Part shown: in pieces, positions 54,398 to 63,585 of the stretch
How positions within the stretch are numbered: the stretch's first letter is position 1
Layout of the letters: each line of letters begins with the position of its first letter
From: Microbacterium galbinum
GTDB lineage: Bacteria > Actinomycetota > Actinomycetes > Actinomycetales > Microbacteriaceae
Direction of reading: 5' to 3'
DNA: 64,000 bases
Assembly: GCF_023101185.1 (NCBI RefSeq)
Contig: NZ_CP078077.1
Location: forward strand, 773,630 to 837,629
Made by a program: the position numbers and the translations under genes
Notes under the pieces: model-generated
What the model was told of the DNA's origin: nothing
Database searches by the model: none
What the model saw: the letters and a program-made list of their open reading frames with translations, nothing else

Positions 54398-57300
54398 TCA
54401 GATCACCTCGGCGAAGACCGGGTCGGCATTGCCGAAGCGGTGGGCGGTGATCGAGATCGCCTGCTCGTGCACGAAGGGCAGAAGCTCAATGCGGCCGGCC
54501 GAGGTCACCTCGCCGTCGTACACCGCGAGGTCGGGATCACCGTCGACAGCGCGGGCGAGCGCCGCACCGGCCAGAGAGACCGCCTCCCGCGAACCGATCA
54601 GGCGGATGCGCGAGGCCCTCGTCGCTGCCACCTCCGTGCCCTCGGCATCCGATTCATCGCGGCCGCGCACGCGGGCCACCCACTCGTCGTCGGTCTCGAG
54701 GAACACCGCCGCATCGAGATCACCGAGCGAGTGGCGTACCGCCGCGGGCAGTCCCGCCGACACCGACAGCACGAAGACCGCACCGGCGCGCACTGCGGCG
54801 AGCACCGTGCGCAGCACCTCCTGCAACGGAGCATCCGCCGTCGCCCGAAGCTCGACGGGTACAGGGCGATACCGGAAGAGGTTGCGCTCGACGCCCAGGC
54901 GCGAGACGTCGCGCACCTGTCCGAACTCGCGGTCCCAGGCGAGGGCGTCCGACAGCGCCGACTTGCGCAGCCACTCGAACGCGTCGAAATCGAGCGAGGG
55001 CTGCGCCGACTCGATCAGCGCGGTGATGCGCGAGTCGAGCCCGCGCAGGTGCAAGGTGCTCGACGGCGTCGATCCGGGGCGCGAGCGCCACGATCCGAGG
55101 CCGATGAGGTAATTCGGACCGCCGGCCTTCGCACCGGGACCGACCGAGGAGCGCTTCCATCCGCCGAACGGCTGACGCTGCACGATCGCCCCGGTGATGC
55201 CGCGGTTCACGTAGAGGTTTCCGGCCTGCACGGCATCGAGCCACGTCGCGAGATCGCCCGGGTCCTGGGTGTGGAGGCCCGCGGTCAACCCGTAGGCGAC
55301 GGCGTTCTGCATCTCGATCGCGGCCGACAGCGTCGGCGCGTACATCACGCCGAGCACCGGCCCGAAGAACTCCTCGAGGTGGAACCGCGACCCGGCCCGC
55401 ACGCCGACGCGCACTCCCGGGGTCCACAGGCGTCCGCTGCCGTCGTCGTCCGCCGAGAGCGACGGTTTGATGAGCCACTTCTCGTCACCCTCGAGCTGCG
55501 ACAGCGCCCAGGCGAGCTTGCCCTGCGGCTTCTCGATGACGGGCCCGACCTCGGCGAGCGGGTCGGTGGGCCATCCGACGTGCAGCGAGCGCACGGCATC
55601 CGACAGCTGCCGGGCGAAGCGCTGCGAGCGGCCGACCGGCCCGACGAGGATCGCGAGCGACGCCGCCGAGCACTTCTGCCCCGCATGACCGAAGGCGCTC
55701 TTGACGAGGTCGGCGACCGCGAGGTCGAGGTCGGCGGAGGGGGTGATGATGATCGCGTTCTTGCCGCTGGTCTCGGCGAGCAGCGGCAGGTCGGGGCGCC
55801 ACGAGCGGAAGAGCGCCGCCGTGTCCCACGACCCCGTCAGGATGACGCGGTCGACGGCCTCGTGCGTGATGAGCCGCTGCCCGAGCGCGCCCTCCTCGAT
55901 GTCGACGAGAGCGAGCACATCGCGGGGAACTCCGGCCTGCCAGAGCGCCTCGACGATCACGGCGGCGCACCGCCGGGCCTGCGGCGCCGGCTTGAAGACC
56001 ACGCCCGATCCTGCGGCGAGCGCGGCCAGCACACCCCCGGCGGGGATCGCCACGGGGAAGTTCCAGGGCGGCGTGACGACCGTGACGGATGCCGGCTCGA
56101 ACGCCGCTCCCGCGATCGCGTCGAGCTCGCGCGCCTTCGCGCCGTAGTACCGGGCGAAGTCGACGGCCTCGCTGACCTCGACGTCGGCCTCGGCGAAGAC
56201 CTTGCCGGTCTCGGATGCCGCGACCTCGATCAGTTCACCGCGCCGGGATTCGAGGGCGGCGGCCGCCCGGAGCAGCACCTCGGCGCGCTCGGCCGCGGGA
56301 CGCGAACCCCAGCTCGGCGCGGCATCCTGCACCGCCTGCACGATCGTGTCGAGTGCGTCCGGGGCGTCGACGAGGGCGGCGGCGAGGGTGTCGTCCCCGG
56401 CCGTCGAAGTCGCGATGCGCTCCCGGATGCCGCGTGCCCACTCGCGGTTGGCGGGGAGCGCCGGGTCGCTGTCGATCGCGTTCTCGAAGCCGGGAGCGCC
56501 CGCGGTCTCGTCGACGATCTCGCGCGGCGAGTAGACGGCGGTCTCGAGGTACGGCTCGCCGTCGAAGCCGTCGTCGCCGGAGGATCCGCGCGAGATTCCG
56601 AGCACCGCCTTCGTGAGGTCGGCTTCGGGCTGCGGATCGGCGAACACCGGGCGCACCGACTCGTGCATCGGGGCGAGGCGGTCCTGGCGTCGGCGCGGAC
56701 CGGTGTGCAGGTTCAGGTCGGTCGAGCGCTCGAGGGCGTCGAGGAAGCGATCCTGCTCGCGCACGAACAGCGTCTCGTCGTCGCCGAGCTGGAACGCCGC
56801 GGAGAGGAAGTTGTCGCTCGACGCGTTCTCTTCGAGACGGCGCACGAGATAGCTGATCGCGACGTCGAACTCGGCGGGTGCGACGACCGGCACGTAGAGC
56901 AGCACGGGGCCGACCTCGCGCGAGACCGCCTGCACCTGCCCCTGCGCCATACCGAGCAGCATCTCGAACTCGACCTGGTCGCGCACTCCGCGCTCGCCCG
57001 CGAGCAGCCAGGCGTAGGCGATGCCGAACAGGTTGTGCCCGGCGATGCCGAGGTGCACGGCCTCGGTGCGTTCGGGCTGCAGCGCCCAGTCGAGGCAGCG
57101 GAGGTAGTTGGCATCCGTGTCGAGCTTGGTGTCGTAGGTCGCCGGCGTCCACCCGTGCATGGTCGCCTCGACGCGCTCCATGGCGAGGTTCGCGCCCTTG
57201 ACGAGACGGATCTTGATAGGGGCGCCGCCGTGGGCGACACGGTCCTGCGCCCAGGCGGTGAGCTCCTGCAGGGCGGGCAGGGCGTCGGGCAGGTACGCCT

Positions 57301-58075
57301 GCAGCACGATGCCGGCATGCAGGTTCGCCAGGCGCGGGTCCTCGAGGATGCGCGTGAACACCGCGATCGTCAGGTCGAGGTCGCGGTACTCCTCCATGTC
57401 GAGGTTGATGAAGGTGCCGTCCGACGCCGCCGTCAGGTACAGCGGCAGCAGCCGTTCGACCACCCGGTCGACGACCTCGTCGAACGCCCACATCGAGATG
57501 TGGCTGACGACGGCCGAGACCTTGACCGAGACGTAGTCGACGTCGGGGCGGCGGACCAGATCGTGGATGCCGTCGAGCCGGCGCTGCGCCTCGCCCTCCC
57601 CGAGCACGGCCTCGCCGAGCAGGTTGAGGTTGAGTCGGGCGCCCGATTCGCGGATCTTCGCGATCGCGGGACCGAGCTTGGCGGGGCGGGCGTCGACGAC
57701 GAGGTGCCCCACCATCTCACGCAGCACGCGGCGGGCGATCGGCACGGTCGGGGCGGGGAGCACCGGGGCGATCCCGCCGCCGAGCTTCACCGCGCCGCGC
57801 AGGTACCAGGGCAGGAAGTCGGGCACGATCGGCGCGATCCGATGCAGACGGGATGCCGCCGCACCCAGGCTCTCGGGCCGCATCACACCGTCGACGAAAC
57901 CGAGCGTGAAGGGCAGGCCGTTCGCGTCGCGCAGCACCCCGGCGAGGCGTGCGGCGGCGGGATCGACGTCGGCCGCCGCGGCCTCGATCACCCAGCGACG
58001 GGCGAGCTCGACGGCCCGGTCGGCCAGAGGAGCGGATGCCGCGGCATCCGAAGAAGGAGACGACGACTCTGCCAT
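54398..58075 (-). CDS. putA: Bifunctional proline dehydrogenase/glutamate semialdehyde dehydrogenase
   Basis: 1225 aa from ATG 58075, 7 nt after a TAGGGT box. N-terminal FAD-binding proline dehydrogenase barrel (NLNLLGEAVLGEGEAQRRLDGI, FINLDMEEYRDLDLTIAVF, IRLVKGANLAMERVEA) and C-terminal ALDH (TPPWNFPVAIPAGG, ETSGKNAIIITP, catalytic Cys in HAGQKCSAASLA). Oxidises proline to glutamate. No ribbon-helix-helix DNA-binding domain, so not a PutA autoregulator; its promoter is otherwise unmarked. A longer frame in the same phase is not used. Confidence 0.96.
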   Translation of the reverse strand: MAESSSPSSDAAASAPLADRAVELARRWVIEAAAADVDPAAARLAGVLRDANGLPFTLGFVDGVMRPESLGAAASRLHRIAPIVPDFLPWYLRGAVKLGGGIAPVLPAPTVPIARRVLREMVGHLVVDARPAKLGPAIAKIRESGARLNLNLLGEAVLGEGEAQRRLDGIHDLVRRPDVDYVSVKVSAVVSHISMWAFDEVVDRVVERLLPLYLTAASDGTFINLDMEEYRDLDLTIAVFTRILEDPRLANLHAGIVLQAYLPDALPALQELTAWAQDRVAHGGAPIKIRLVKGANLAMERVEATMHGWTPATYDTKLDTDANYLRCLDWALQPERTEAVHLGIAGHNLFGIAYAWLLAGERGVRDQVEFEMLLGMAQGQVQAVSREVGPVLLYVPVVAPAEFDVAISYLVRRLEENASSDNFLSAAFQLGDDETLFVREQDRFLDALERSTDLNLHTGPRRRQDRLAPMHESVRPVFADPQPEADLTKAVLGISRGSSGDDGFDGEPYLETAVYSPREIVDETAGAPGFENAIDSDPALPANREWARGIRERIATSTAGDDTLAAALVDAPDALDTIVQAVQDAAPSWGSRPAAERAEVLLRAAAALESRRGELIEVAASETGKVFAEADVEVSEAVDFARYYGAKARELDAIAGAAFEPASVTVVTPPWNFPVAIPAGGVLAALAAGSGVVFKPAPQARRCAAVIVEALWQAGVPRDVLALVDIEEGALGQRLITHEAVDRVILTGSWDTAALFRSWRPDLPLLAETSGKNAIIITPSADLDLAVADLVKSAFGHAGQKCSAASLAILVGPVGRSQRFARQLSDAVRSLHVGWPTDPLAEVGPVIEKPQGKLAWALSQLEGDEKWLIKPSLSADDDGSGRLWTPGVRVGVRAGSRFHLEEFFGPVLGVMYAPTLSAAIEMQNAVAYGLTAGLHTQDPGDLATWLDAVQAGNLYVNRGITGAIVQRQPFGGWKRSSVGPGAKAGGPNYLIGLGSWRSRPGSTPSSTLHLRGLDSRITALIESAQPSLDFDAFEWLRKSALSDALAWDREFGQVRDVSRLGVERNLFRYRPVPVELRATADAPLQEVLRTVLAAVRAGAVFVLSVSAGLPAAVRHSLGDLDAAVFLETDDEWVARVRGRDESDAEGTEVAATRASRIRLIGSREAVSLAGAALARAVDGDPDLAVYDGEVTSAGRIELLPFVHEQAISITAHRFGNADPVFAEVI

Positions 58076-58143
58076 GTCTCTCACCCTAGGGCGGGGGCGG
58101 GGTCTCGGCCCGCTGGCTCGCCCGTGATTCCGCGGGTGATGAG

Positions 58144-58548
58144 CTACGGAGAAGGCAGAGCGCCACCACGGAACCACCGGCGCGCCGGCGGGAGGAGCAG
58201 GAGCAGCGCATGCAGCGCGAGGAGGCCGATGGCGAAGGGGCTGAAGTCCGCCGACAGGATCCACATCACCGGGATGAAGACCGCCGCCTGCGCGATCGCG
58301 GACCATCGCACCAGTTCGCGGCGACCGGCGTACCCCCACAGAGCCGCGAAGTTCAGCGCGCACGCTCCGGCGCAGGCGAGCGCCCACAGCGCCACGAACG
58401 ACCCGATCATGACGGCGAACGGGATCAGCATGATCGCCAGCACTGCCCAGATCGCGGCGATGATCCCGCCGATCAGCCCGGCCAGGACGACGCTCTGGGG
58501 CATCTCGTCCGGCACCGGGCGTCGGAGGAAGGGCGTCGGCTCGGTCAC
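58144..58548 (-). CDS. Four-helix membrane protein (paralogue 3, most divergent)
   Basis: 134 aa from GTG 58548, overlapping the preceding stop (GTGA). Hydrophobic segments about 17-40, 45-65, 80-100 and 105-125. The ending LLLLPPARRWFRGG parallels QFLPSSHRWYHP of the other two members, and VRWSAIAQAAVFI parallels VRWAALVQAVVFT. Family unnamed; role unknown. Confidence 0.8.
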   Translation of the reverse strand: MTEPTPFLRRPVPDEMPQSVVLAGLIGGIIAAIWAVLAIMLIPFAVMIGSFVALWALACAGACALNFAALWGYAGRRELVRWSAIAQAAVFIPVMWILSADFSPFAIGLLALHALLLLLPPARRWFRGGALPSP

Positions 58549-59000
58549 TTGTTCGCCACCTGCTTCCGCAATGGCCTCGGGTGGTACCAGCGGTGGGACG
58601 ACGGCAGGAACTGCAGGCCGGCGTAGGCGACGAACAGGCCGATCAGGCCCGTGCTCTGCGGCGCCTCGATCCACGACGGGATCGACAAGGCAGTGAACAC
58701 CACGGCCTGCACGAGGGCGGCCCACCGCACCCATACCCATCGACGCGCGCACCCGAGGACGCCGATCGCTCCCGCGACTGCAAGGAGGAAGAAGACAGCT
58801 CCCCACGCCATGGTCAAGTCGCCGAAGGCTCCCCTGAACCAGAAGGTGACAAGAGCACCGAATCCCCAGAACCCCGCGAGAAGGACCCCGCACACCACGG
58901 CGAACACCATCCCGGGCGGCATCCCTTCGCCGTCTCGCGGCTCAGCCCGGTCGATGCGCTCCCAGAAGTCGCTCGCCTCCTCCGACTCCGGGGCAGTCAC
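58545..59000 (-). CDS. Four-helix membrane protein (paralogue 2)
   Basis: 151 aa from GTG 59000 overlapping the stop of the third-listed gene by 4 bp (GTGA). Conserved block WVWVRWAALVQAVVF, then GLFVAYAGLQFLPSSHRWYHPRP at the C terminus. The C-terminal 100 nt are close at DNA level to the same part of paralogue 1, so the duplication is recent. Confidence 0.82.
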   Translation of the reverse strand: MTAPESEEASDFWERIDRAEPRDGEGMPPGMVFAVVCGVLLAGFWGFGALVTFWFRGAFGDLTMAWGAVFFLLAVAGAIGVLGCARRWVWVRWAALVQAVVFTALSIPSWIEAPQSTGLIGLFVAYAGLQFLPSSHRWYHPRPLRKQVANK

Positions 59001-59446
59001 GAGTTCAGCCCCGTTACCGCCTCCGATGTCGGATGAAGAGGGCGCGGCAGCGGGTGATACCAGCGGTGGGACGACGGGAGGAACTGAAGCCCGGCGTACG
59101 CGATGAAGAGTCCCACTGCCCAGGGGACGAAGGGCGCTACGCCCATCAAGCCGAACAGCGTGACCGAGACCGCGATGGCCTGTGCGAGAGCGGCCCACCG
59201 CACCCACACCCATCGGCGCAGGCATCCGATGACGCCGATCACGCCCGCTACTACGGCGAAGAGGCAGGTGAACATCCACTCCACACCCCACCCGCCGGAA
59301 CCCGTTACGAGCCAGATGAGAACGAGAGCGGCAAGTCCCCACGCGATTGCCACTCCAATCCCGAAGACCATCGCGAGCACCATCGCCGCTGGTATCTCGT
59401 TGTGCGCTCCTACCGGCGGCCGGCCGGGCACCTCGAACTCGCTCAT
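58997..59446 (-). CDS. Four-helix membrane protein (paralogue 1)
   Basis: 149 aa from ATG 59446. WVWVRWAALAQAIAVSVTLFGLMG and GLFIAYAGLQFLPSSHRWYHPLP match the next gene. First in a run of three genes each overlapping the next by 4 bp, so the proteins should be made in fixed ratio. An inverted repeat lies just upstream. Confidence 0.82.
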   Translation of the reverse strand: MSEFEVPGRPPVGAHNEIPAAMVLAMVFGIGVAIAWGLAALVLIWLVTGSGGWGVEWMFTCLFAVVAGVIGVIGCLRRWVWVRWAALAQAIAVSVTLFGLMGVAPFVPWAVGLFIAYAGLQFLPSSHRWYHPLPRPLHPTSEAVTGLNS

Positions 59447-59470
59447 GTTCCCCACCCCTCGGTCGCGCCC

Positions 59471-59552
59471 GCACAACTTCGGAGATCGCGGGCGACACGC
59501 CAGGCTAAGCCGCGTCACGACGGCGTGTCGAGGCGAATCTCCGAAGTTGTGC
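59471..59552. repeat. Nested inverted repeat, GCACAACTTCGGAGAT arms
   Basis: Outer arms of 16 nt (59471-59486, 59537-59552) are perfect; inner arms CGACACGCC (59493-59501) and GGCGTGTCG (59522-59530) also pair. Total 82 bp. Located between minus-strand genes (thioesterase upstream, paralogue 1 downstream). Confidence 0.88.
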
Positions 59553-59604
59553 GAGGCATGCCGATATGCCTCGAAAGGCCGGGTCGAGAGGGAAAAAGCC
59601 CGCG

Positions 59605-60165
59605 TCAGTTCCAGACGCTCGGGGCCTGATCGCGCACCGGCGGCAGGGCGGATGCCGCGGCCCACTCGTGCACCCATGCATCGATCTCGGGCACGCCCTC
59701 GGGCTTGCCGACCGCGGCGAACAGCTCCTCGTTCGACACGGTGCCGCCGGAGCGGCGCAGCATCCGCGCCCGCACGATCGCCCGCGCGTAGATCTGCCCC
59801 TTCACGACCGCGCGGTGCTCGAGGAACAGCGCCCGATCGTCGTGCCCGATGAACCGCGACTGCACCTCGAACCGCTGCCACGGCACGAGCGACCTGCGGA
59901 AGGTCACCGTCTCGCTCGAGACCACCGCGTACCAGCGGTTGTCCTTCATCGCGTCGAACAGCCCGGTGCGGATGAGCAGATCCCAGCGCCCGAGGTCGAA
60001 CAGCGACAGGTAGCGGCCGTTGTTCATGTGCCGCAGGATGTCGATGTCGGTCGGCAGCGTCGTCAGACGGATGCTGCCCACCGCCGTCGGATCGAGGGCC
60101 TTGCCCCGCCGCACGCGGGAGCGGGCACGGAAGATCACCAGGAGGGTGCGCCAGATCACGTTCAC
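59605..60165 (-). CDS. Hotdog-fold thioesterase-like protein
   Basis: 186 aa, GTG 60165. N-terminal hydrophobic segment (VIWRTLLVIFRARSR), then the acyl-CoA thioesterase-like pattern TTLPTDIDILRHMNNGRYLSLFDLGRWDLLIRTG, as in 4-hydroxybenzoyl-CoA thioesterase/THEM6-type proteins. The RHMNN Asn/Asp region forms the active site in relatives. Substrate unknown. Confidence 0.87.
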   Translation of the reverse strand: MNVIWRTLLVIFRARSRVRRGKALDPTAVGSIRLTTLPTDIDILRHMNNGRYLSLFDLGRWDLLIRTGLFDAMKDNRWYAVVSSETVTFRRSLVPWQRFEVQSRFIGHDDRALFLEHRAVVKGQIYARAIVRARMLRRSGGTVSNEELFAAVGKPEGVPEIDAWVHEWAAASALPPVRDQAPSVWN

Positions 60166-60296
60166 GAGGAATGATCGTATTCATCCGCGCACGATCCGCG
60201 AAGATCGTTGTCGAGATCCTCCATGCCCCTGCGGGCGGCCATCGACGGCATCCGCTCGATTTCCGGATAGCGGATGCCGCGCGTAGAGTCACGAAC

Positions 60297-60803
60297 ATGA
60301 GCGCCGAAGCCCAGCCCGAAGTCATCGTCCGTCCGGTCCGTGATGTGGACGCGGAAGCCCTCGGTCGCGTGCACGCCCAGTGCTGGCACGAGACCTACGA
60401 CCACCTGATCAGCAAGGCCGCCCTCGAGAAGGTGTCGCCGCGCCGCATGGCCGAGCTGTGGACGCACTGGGCCTCGCAGGGCCCCGACTTCACGATGCGC
60501 GCCGCCCTCGTCGACGGCGAGATTGTCGGCTTCGCCGGCTCCGGTCCCGCCCGCGACAAGGACGCCCCGGCGCTGCGCGAGCTGTACTTCATCTACCTGC
60601 TCGACGCCTGGCACTCCACCGGCATCGGCCAGAAGCTCTTCGACGCCACGGTCGAGAAGGACGCCCCGCTCTACCTCTGGGTCGCCGAGGACAACCCGCG
60701 CGCGCACCGCTTCTACGCGCGCAACGGCTTCACGCTCGACGGCGCCACCCACACCGAACCGTTCCTCGGCGAGACGCTGACCGAGGTGCGCTTCACGCGC
60801 TGA
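60297..60803 (+). CDS. GNAT N-acetyltransferase
   Basis: 168 aa from ATG 60297, 7 nt after TAGAGT with TTCCGG 17 nt further up; no ribosome-binding site, so probably leaderless. Acetyl-CoA motif LYFIYLLDAWHSTGIGQKLFDA and C-terminal AEDNPRAHRFYARNGFTLDG are typical. Substrate unknown (small molecule or peptide). Confidence 0.88.
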   Translation: MSAEAQPEVIVRPVRDVDAEALGRVHAQCWHETYDHLISKAALEKVSPRRMAELWTHWASQGPDFTMRAALVDGEIVGFAGSGPARDKDAPALRELYFIYLLDAWHSTGIGQKLFDATVEKDAPLYLWVAEDNPRAHRFYARNGFTLDGATHTEPFLGETLTEVRFTR

Positions 60804-60822
60804 GCATCCGTTCCTCGGGCGT

Positions 60823-60901
60823 CGAGCCACCCCCTTCTCACCGAAACACCCCCTTGCGCACTGGATGCAAGGGGGTGTTTCGCGCGTAAAGGGGTGGCTC
60901 G
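60823..60901. repeat. Double nested inverted repeat between convergent genes
   Basis: Outer CGAGCCACCCC (60823) pairs with GGGGTGGCTCG (60901 end); inner GAAACACCCCCTTGC (60843-60857) pairs perfectly with 60867-60881 around a 9-nt loop. Strong GC-rich hairpin; likely a bidirectional terminator or a mobile palindrome, and without a T tract. Confidence 0.87.
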
Positions 60902-60909
60902 GCAGTCGG

Positions 60910-62607
60910 TCACCGCCCCGACACGTTGCCGAAGACCTTCGCGATGGGGGCGAGCACCAGGGGGCGAGCCGCCACCCAAGCGGCGGCGATCACCACGAGC
61001 GACACCACGAACACCCAGAAGCCCGCCCACGTCACGGCATCCTGGGACGCGTACATGTGGTTGAGGTTGCGCAGGAATCCGGTCAGCATCACCAGCGCCA
61101 CGTGCGCGACGATGAACGCCACGAAGTACAGCATGATCGGGAAGTGCAGCGCGCGCGCCCACTCCACCGGGTACGCCTTCGAGAGCTTCTCGGCCTTCTT
61201 GGGCCACAGCCCCGACATCCGGAAGCCGGTGATCGCCGCCAGCGGGGCAGCGATGAAAACGGTCGCGAAGTAGGCGAGCTGCTGCAGGCTGTTGTAGTTG
61301 TTCCAGCCGTTCTCGTGCGGCCAGTCGAACGACACGTACTGCAGGGCCGCCGACAGCGCGTTCGGGAAGACCTCCCAGCTCGTCGGCACGATCCGCACCC
61401 AGTGCCCGGTGATGATCAGCAGCACGACGAACACGACACCGTTCACGAGCCACAGGATGTCGAGCGCCTGATGGAACCACAGCGTCAGGCTGATCTTGCC
61501 CTTGGGATTTCCCCGCGGCGCCCAGAACACGGTCGGCCGCTTCTCGGTGCGCACCCGCAGACCCGAGCGGATGATCAGCACCATCAGGAAAACGTTGAAG
61601 AAGTGCGCCCAGTTGACCCACGCGGGGAACCCGGGCTCGACGGCGATCGGCGAGGTGTACTCGCCGGGAAACGCCGCGAGGAAGTCCTGCATGAACGGGA
61701 AGCTCAACAGCGTGCGCACGAGCGCGACCGCGGCCGCCGCGAGAACACCGAGGGCTGCGGCACCGAACAGCACGGCGATGCCCTGCGTCCAGGTCGGGCG
61801 CGGACGAGCGGATGCCGCGGCCGGGGTCACGATTCGGCGCGGGGCGGTGCCGTTCCAGGCTGTGGGAGGGCGGGGCGGGGCGGTCGCGGTGACGACGAGT
61901 GCCTCGCGGGGGGACGCTTCGACGGGCTCAGCGACCCGATCCTGCTCAGAGACCCAATCCTGCTCAGCGACCCGATCCTGCTCAGCGGGCCCGTCGGGTT
62001 CGACGGGACGAACCTGGGTCCCTGAGCCTGTCGAAGGGCCCCGCCCCGCGACGGTGCCGGCGGGCGGCCAGGGGTCTCCGCCCGGAGTGCGCGGGAGACC
62101 ACGGCGGATGCCGGATGCGGCGGAAGTCTCGTGGGCGGACGCTTCGACAGGCTCAGCGACCCGGTTTCCTTCAGCGACGCGGTTCTGCTCAGCGACCGAT
62201 CTCTGCTCAGCGACGGGCTCCGGGTCAGAGACCGGGTCAGCGACCGGCTCGGACACCTGGGTCCCTGAGCCTGTCGAAGGGCCCCGCCCCGCAGGAGCTC
62301 CGACCGGAGGCCACGGCTCGCCACCCGGCGTGCGCGGCAGCCCGCGGCGGAGGGAGCTCGGCGTCTCGTGGGGGGACGCTTCGACAGGCTCAGCGACCCA
62401 CTTCGTCTCAGCGACCCGCTCCGTCTCGGCGGGAAGCACCTGGGTCCCTGAGCCTGTCGAAGGGCCCCGCCCCGCAGAAACCTGGGCCCCGGAGCCTGCC
62501 GAAGGGTCCCACCCCGCCGAGGCGCCCGCCGGCGGCCAGGGCTCTCCCCCGGGTACGCGCGGCAGACCGCGGCGCAGCATCCGCCCCTCCTGAGCCTCGG
62601 AGACCAT
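60910..62607 (-). CDS. Cytochrome b-like membrane protein with repeat-expanded N terminus
   Basis: 565 aa. The C-terminal half (about 275-565) is a membrane cytochrome b of the b561/formate-dehydrogenase-gamma kind, with His pairs in NWAHFFNVFLMVLI, WFHQALDILWLVNG, LLIITGHWVRI and ALHFPIMLYFVAF as haem ligand candidates. The first 235 residues are three copies of a 75-81-residue unit containing RRGLPRTPGGEPWPPAG and REP-encoded peptides ([18 protein letters not shown]). ATG 62607; 8 nt downstream of etfA stop. Likely exchanges electrons between EtfBA and quinone or another membrane partner. Confidence 0.85.
   Translation of the reverse strand: MVSEAQEGRMLRRGLPRVPGGEPWPPAGASAGWDPSAGSGAQVSAGRGPSTGSGTQVLPAETERVAETKWVAEPVEASPHETPSSLRRGLPRTPGGEPWPPVGAPAGRGPSTGSGTQVSEPVADPVSDPEPVAEQRSVAEQNRVAEGNRVAEPVEASAHETSAASGIRRGLPRTPGGDPWPPAGTVAGRGPSTGSGTQVRPVEPDGPAEQDRVAEQDWVSEQDRVAEPVEASPREALVVTATAPPRPPTAWNGTAPRRIVTPAAASARPRPTWTQGIAVLFGAAALGVLAAAAVALVRTLLSFPFMQDFLAAFPGEYTSPIAVEPGFPAWVNWAHFFNVFLMVLIIRSGLRVRTEKRPTVFWAPRGNPKGKISLTLWFHQALDILWLVNGVVFVVLLIITGHWVRIVPTSWEVFPNALSAALQYVSFDWPHENGWNNYNSLQQLAYFATVFIAAPLAAITGFRMSGLWPKKAEKLSKAYPVEWARALHFPIMLYFVAFIVAHVALVMLTGFLRNLNHMYASQDAVTWAGFWVFVVSLVVIAAAWVAARPLVLAPIAKVFGNVSGR
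61905..62577. repeat. Coding triplication containing seven REP-type elements
   Basis: Within the cytochrome b gene, three units of about 225-243 bp each end in opposite-orientation REP cores: GCTTCGACAGGCTCAGCGAC (or one-base variants) near 61914, 62143 and 62378, and GGTCCCTGAGCCTGTCGAAGG near 62017, 62261 and 62443. A degenerate seventh copy (GGAGCCTGCCGAAGGGTCC) is at 62490-62510. All keep the frame. Confidence 0.9.
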
Positions 62608-62615
62608 GGACTCCC

Positions 62616-63584
62616 CTACTTCCGGGCCTCGAGGGCGGCGATCACCTGAGGCACGATCGTGAACAGGTCGCCGACGATACCGAAGTCGGCGACGTCGAAG
62701 ATCGGGGCCTCGCCGTCCTTATTGATCGCCACGATGGTCTTGGAGGTCTGCATGCCCGCGCGGTGCTGGATCGCACCCGAGATGCCGAGCGCGACGTACA
62801 GCTGCGGCGACACCGAGACACCGGTCTGCCCGACCTGGTGCGACTGCGGGACGTACCCCGCGTCGACGGCCGCGCGCGAAGCGCCGACCGCGGCCCCGAG
62901 AGCATCGGCGAGCTCCTCGACGAGCACGAACTTCTCCTTCGAGGCGAGTCCGCGTCCGCCCGAGACGACGCGGGTCGCCCCGCGCAGTTCGGGCCGCGAC
63001 GACGCCTGCTCGACGGCTTCGATCGGGCCGACGGATGCCGCGGCGACTCCCGACCCGGCGACGTCGAGCGCTTCGACCGAGGGGGAGGCGACGGCCTCGG
63101 CTCGGGCATCCACCGCGCCCTGACGCACCGTGATGACCGGCGCGCCGTAGGTGGGAGCGGAGTCCACGAGGTATGCGCCGCCGTAGACGGAGTGGTGCGC
63201 GACCACGCCCTCGTCGTCGCGCGACACCCCGATCGCGTCGACCGACAACGCGAGCCCTGCGCGCACGGCGAGACGGGCGGCGGCGTCGCGTCCGGCGATC
63301 GAGTTCGACACGAGCACCGCGTCGGGCTGCACCCGTTCGAACGCGGCCTGGAGGGCGTCGACCACGGGCACGGTGAGGACGGCGGCATCCGCATCGGCCG
63401 TGAGCACGACGGATGCTCCGAGCGCGGCGACCTGGGCGGCGGCATCGGGCGAGCCGCCCACGATCACGGCGACCGGCGCACCGACCGTCGATGCCGCACC
63501 GATCAGAGCGGCCGTACTCGAGGCGGGAGCACCCGCAGGGTCGACGTCGACGAGCACGAGGATCGGGTTCTCGGGGTAGCCCAT
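62616..63584 (-). CDS. etfA: Electron transfer flavoprotein alpha subunit
   Basis: 322 aa from ATG 63584. FAD-binding C-terminal domain with [82 protein letters not shown], the family signature. Partner of etfB, whose stop lies 1 nt before. Transfers electrons from acyl-CoA and similar dehydrogenases. The neighbouring cytochrome b replaces the ETF-QO usually expected. Confidence 0.96.
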   Translation of the reverse strand: MGYPENPILVLVDVDPAGAPASSTAALIGAASTVGAPVAVIVGGSPDAAAQVAALGASVVLTADADAAVLTVPVVDALQAAFERVQPDAVLVSNSIAGRDAAARLAVRAGLALSVDAIGVSRDDEGVVAHHSVYGGAYLVDSAPTYGAPVITVRQGAVDARAEAVASPSVEALDVAGSGVAAASVGPIEAVEQASSRPELRGATRVVSGGRGLASKEKFVLVEELADALGAAVGASRAAVDAGYVPQSHQVGQTGVSVSPQLYVALGISGAIQHRAGMQTSKTIVAINKDGEAPIFDVADFGIVGDLFTIVPQVIAALEARK

Positions 63585-63585
63585 G

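Noticed and set aside
54221..58696. 1491-residue open frame on the plus strand opposite putA
   Set aside because: It is the antisense of PutA with His/Arg/Glu-rich low-complexity sequence; high-GC genes commonly leave the opposite frame open.
58545..59498. 317-residue fusion of two of the membrane-protein paralogues
   Set aside because: The N-terminal part is a frame-shifted reading of paralogue 1; GTGA overlap supports separate genes.
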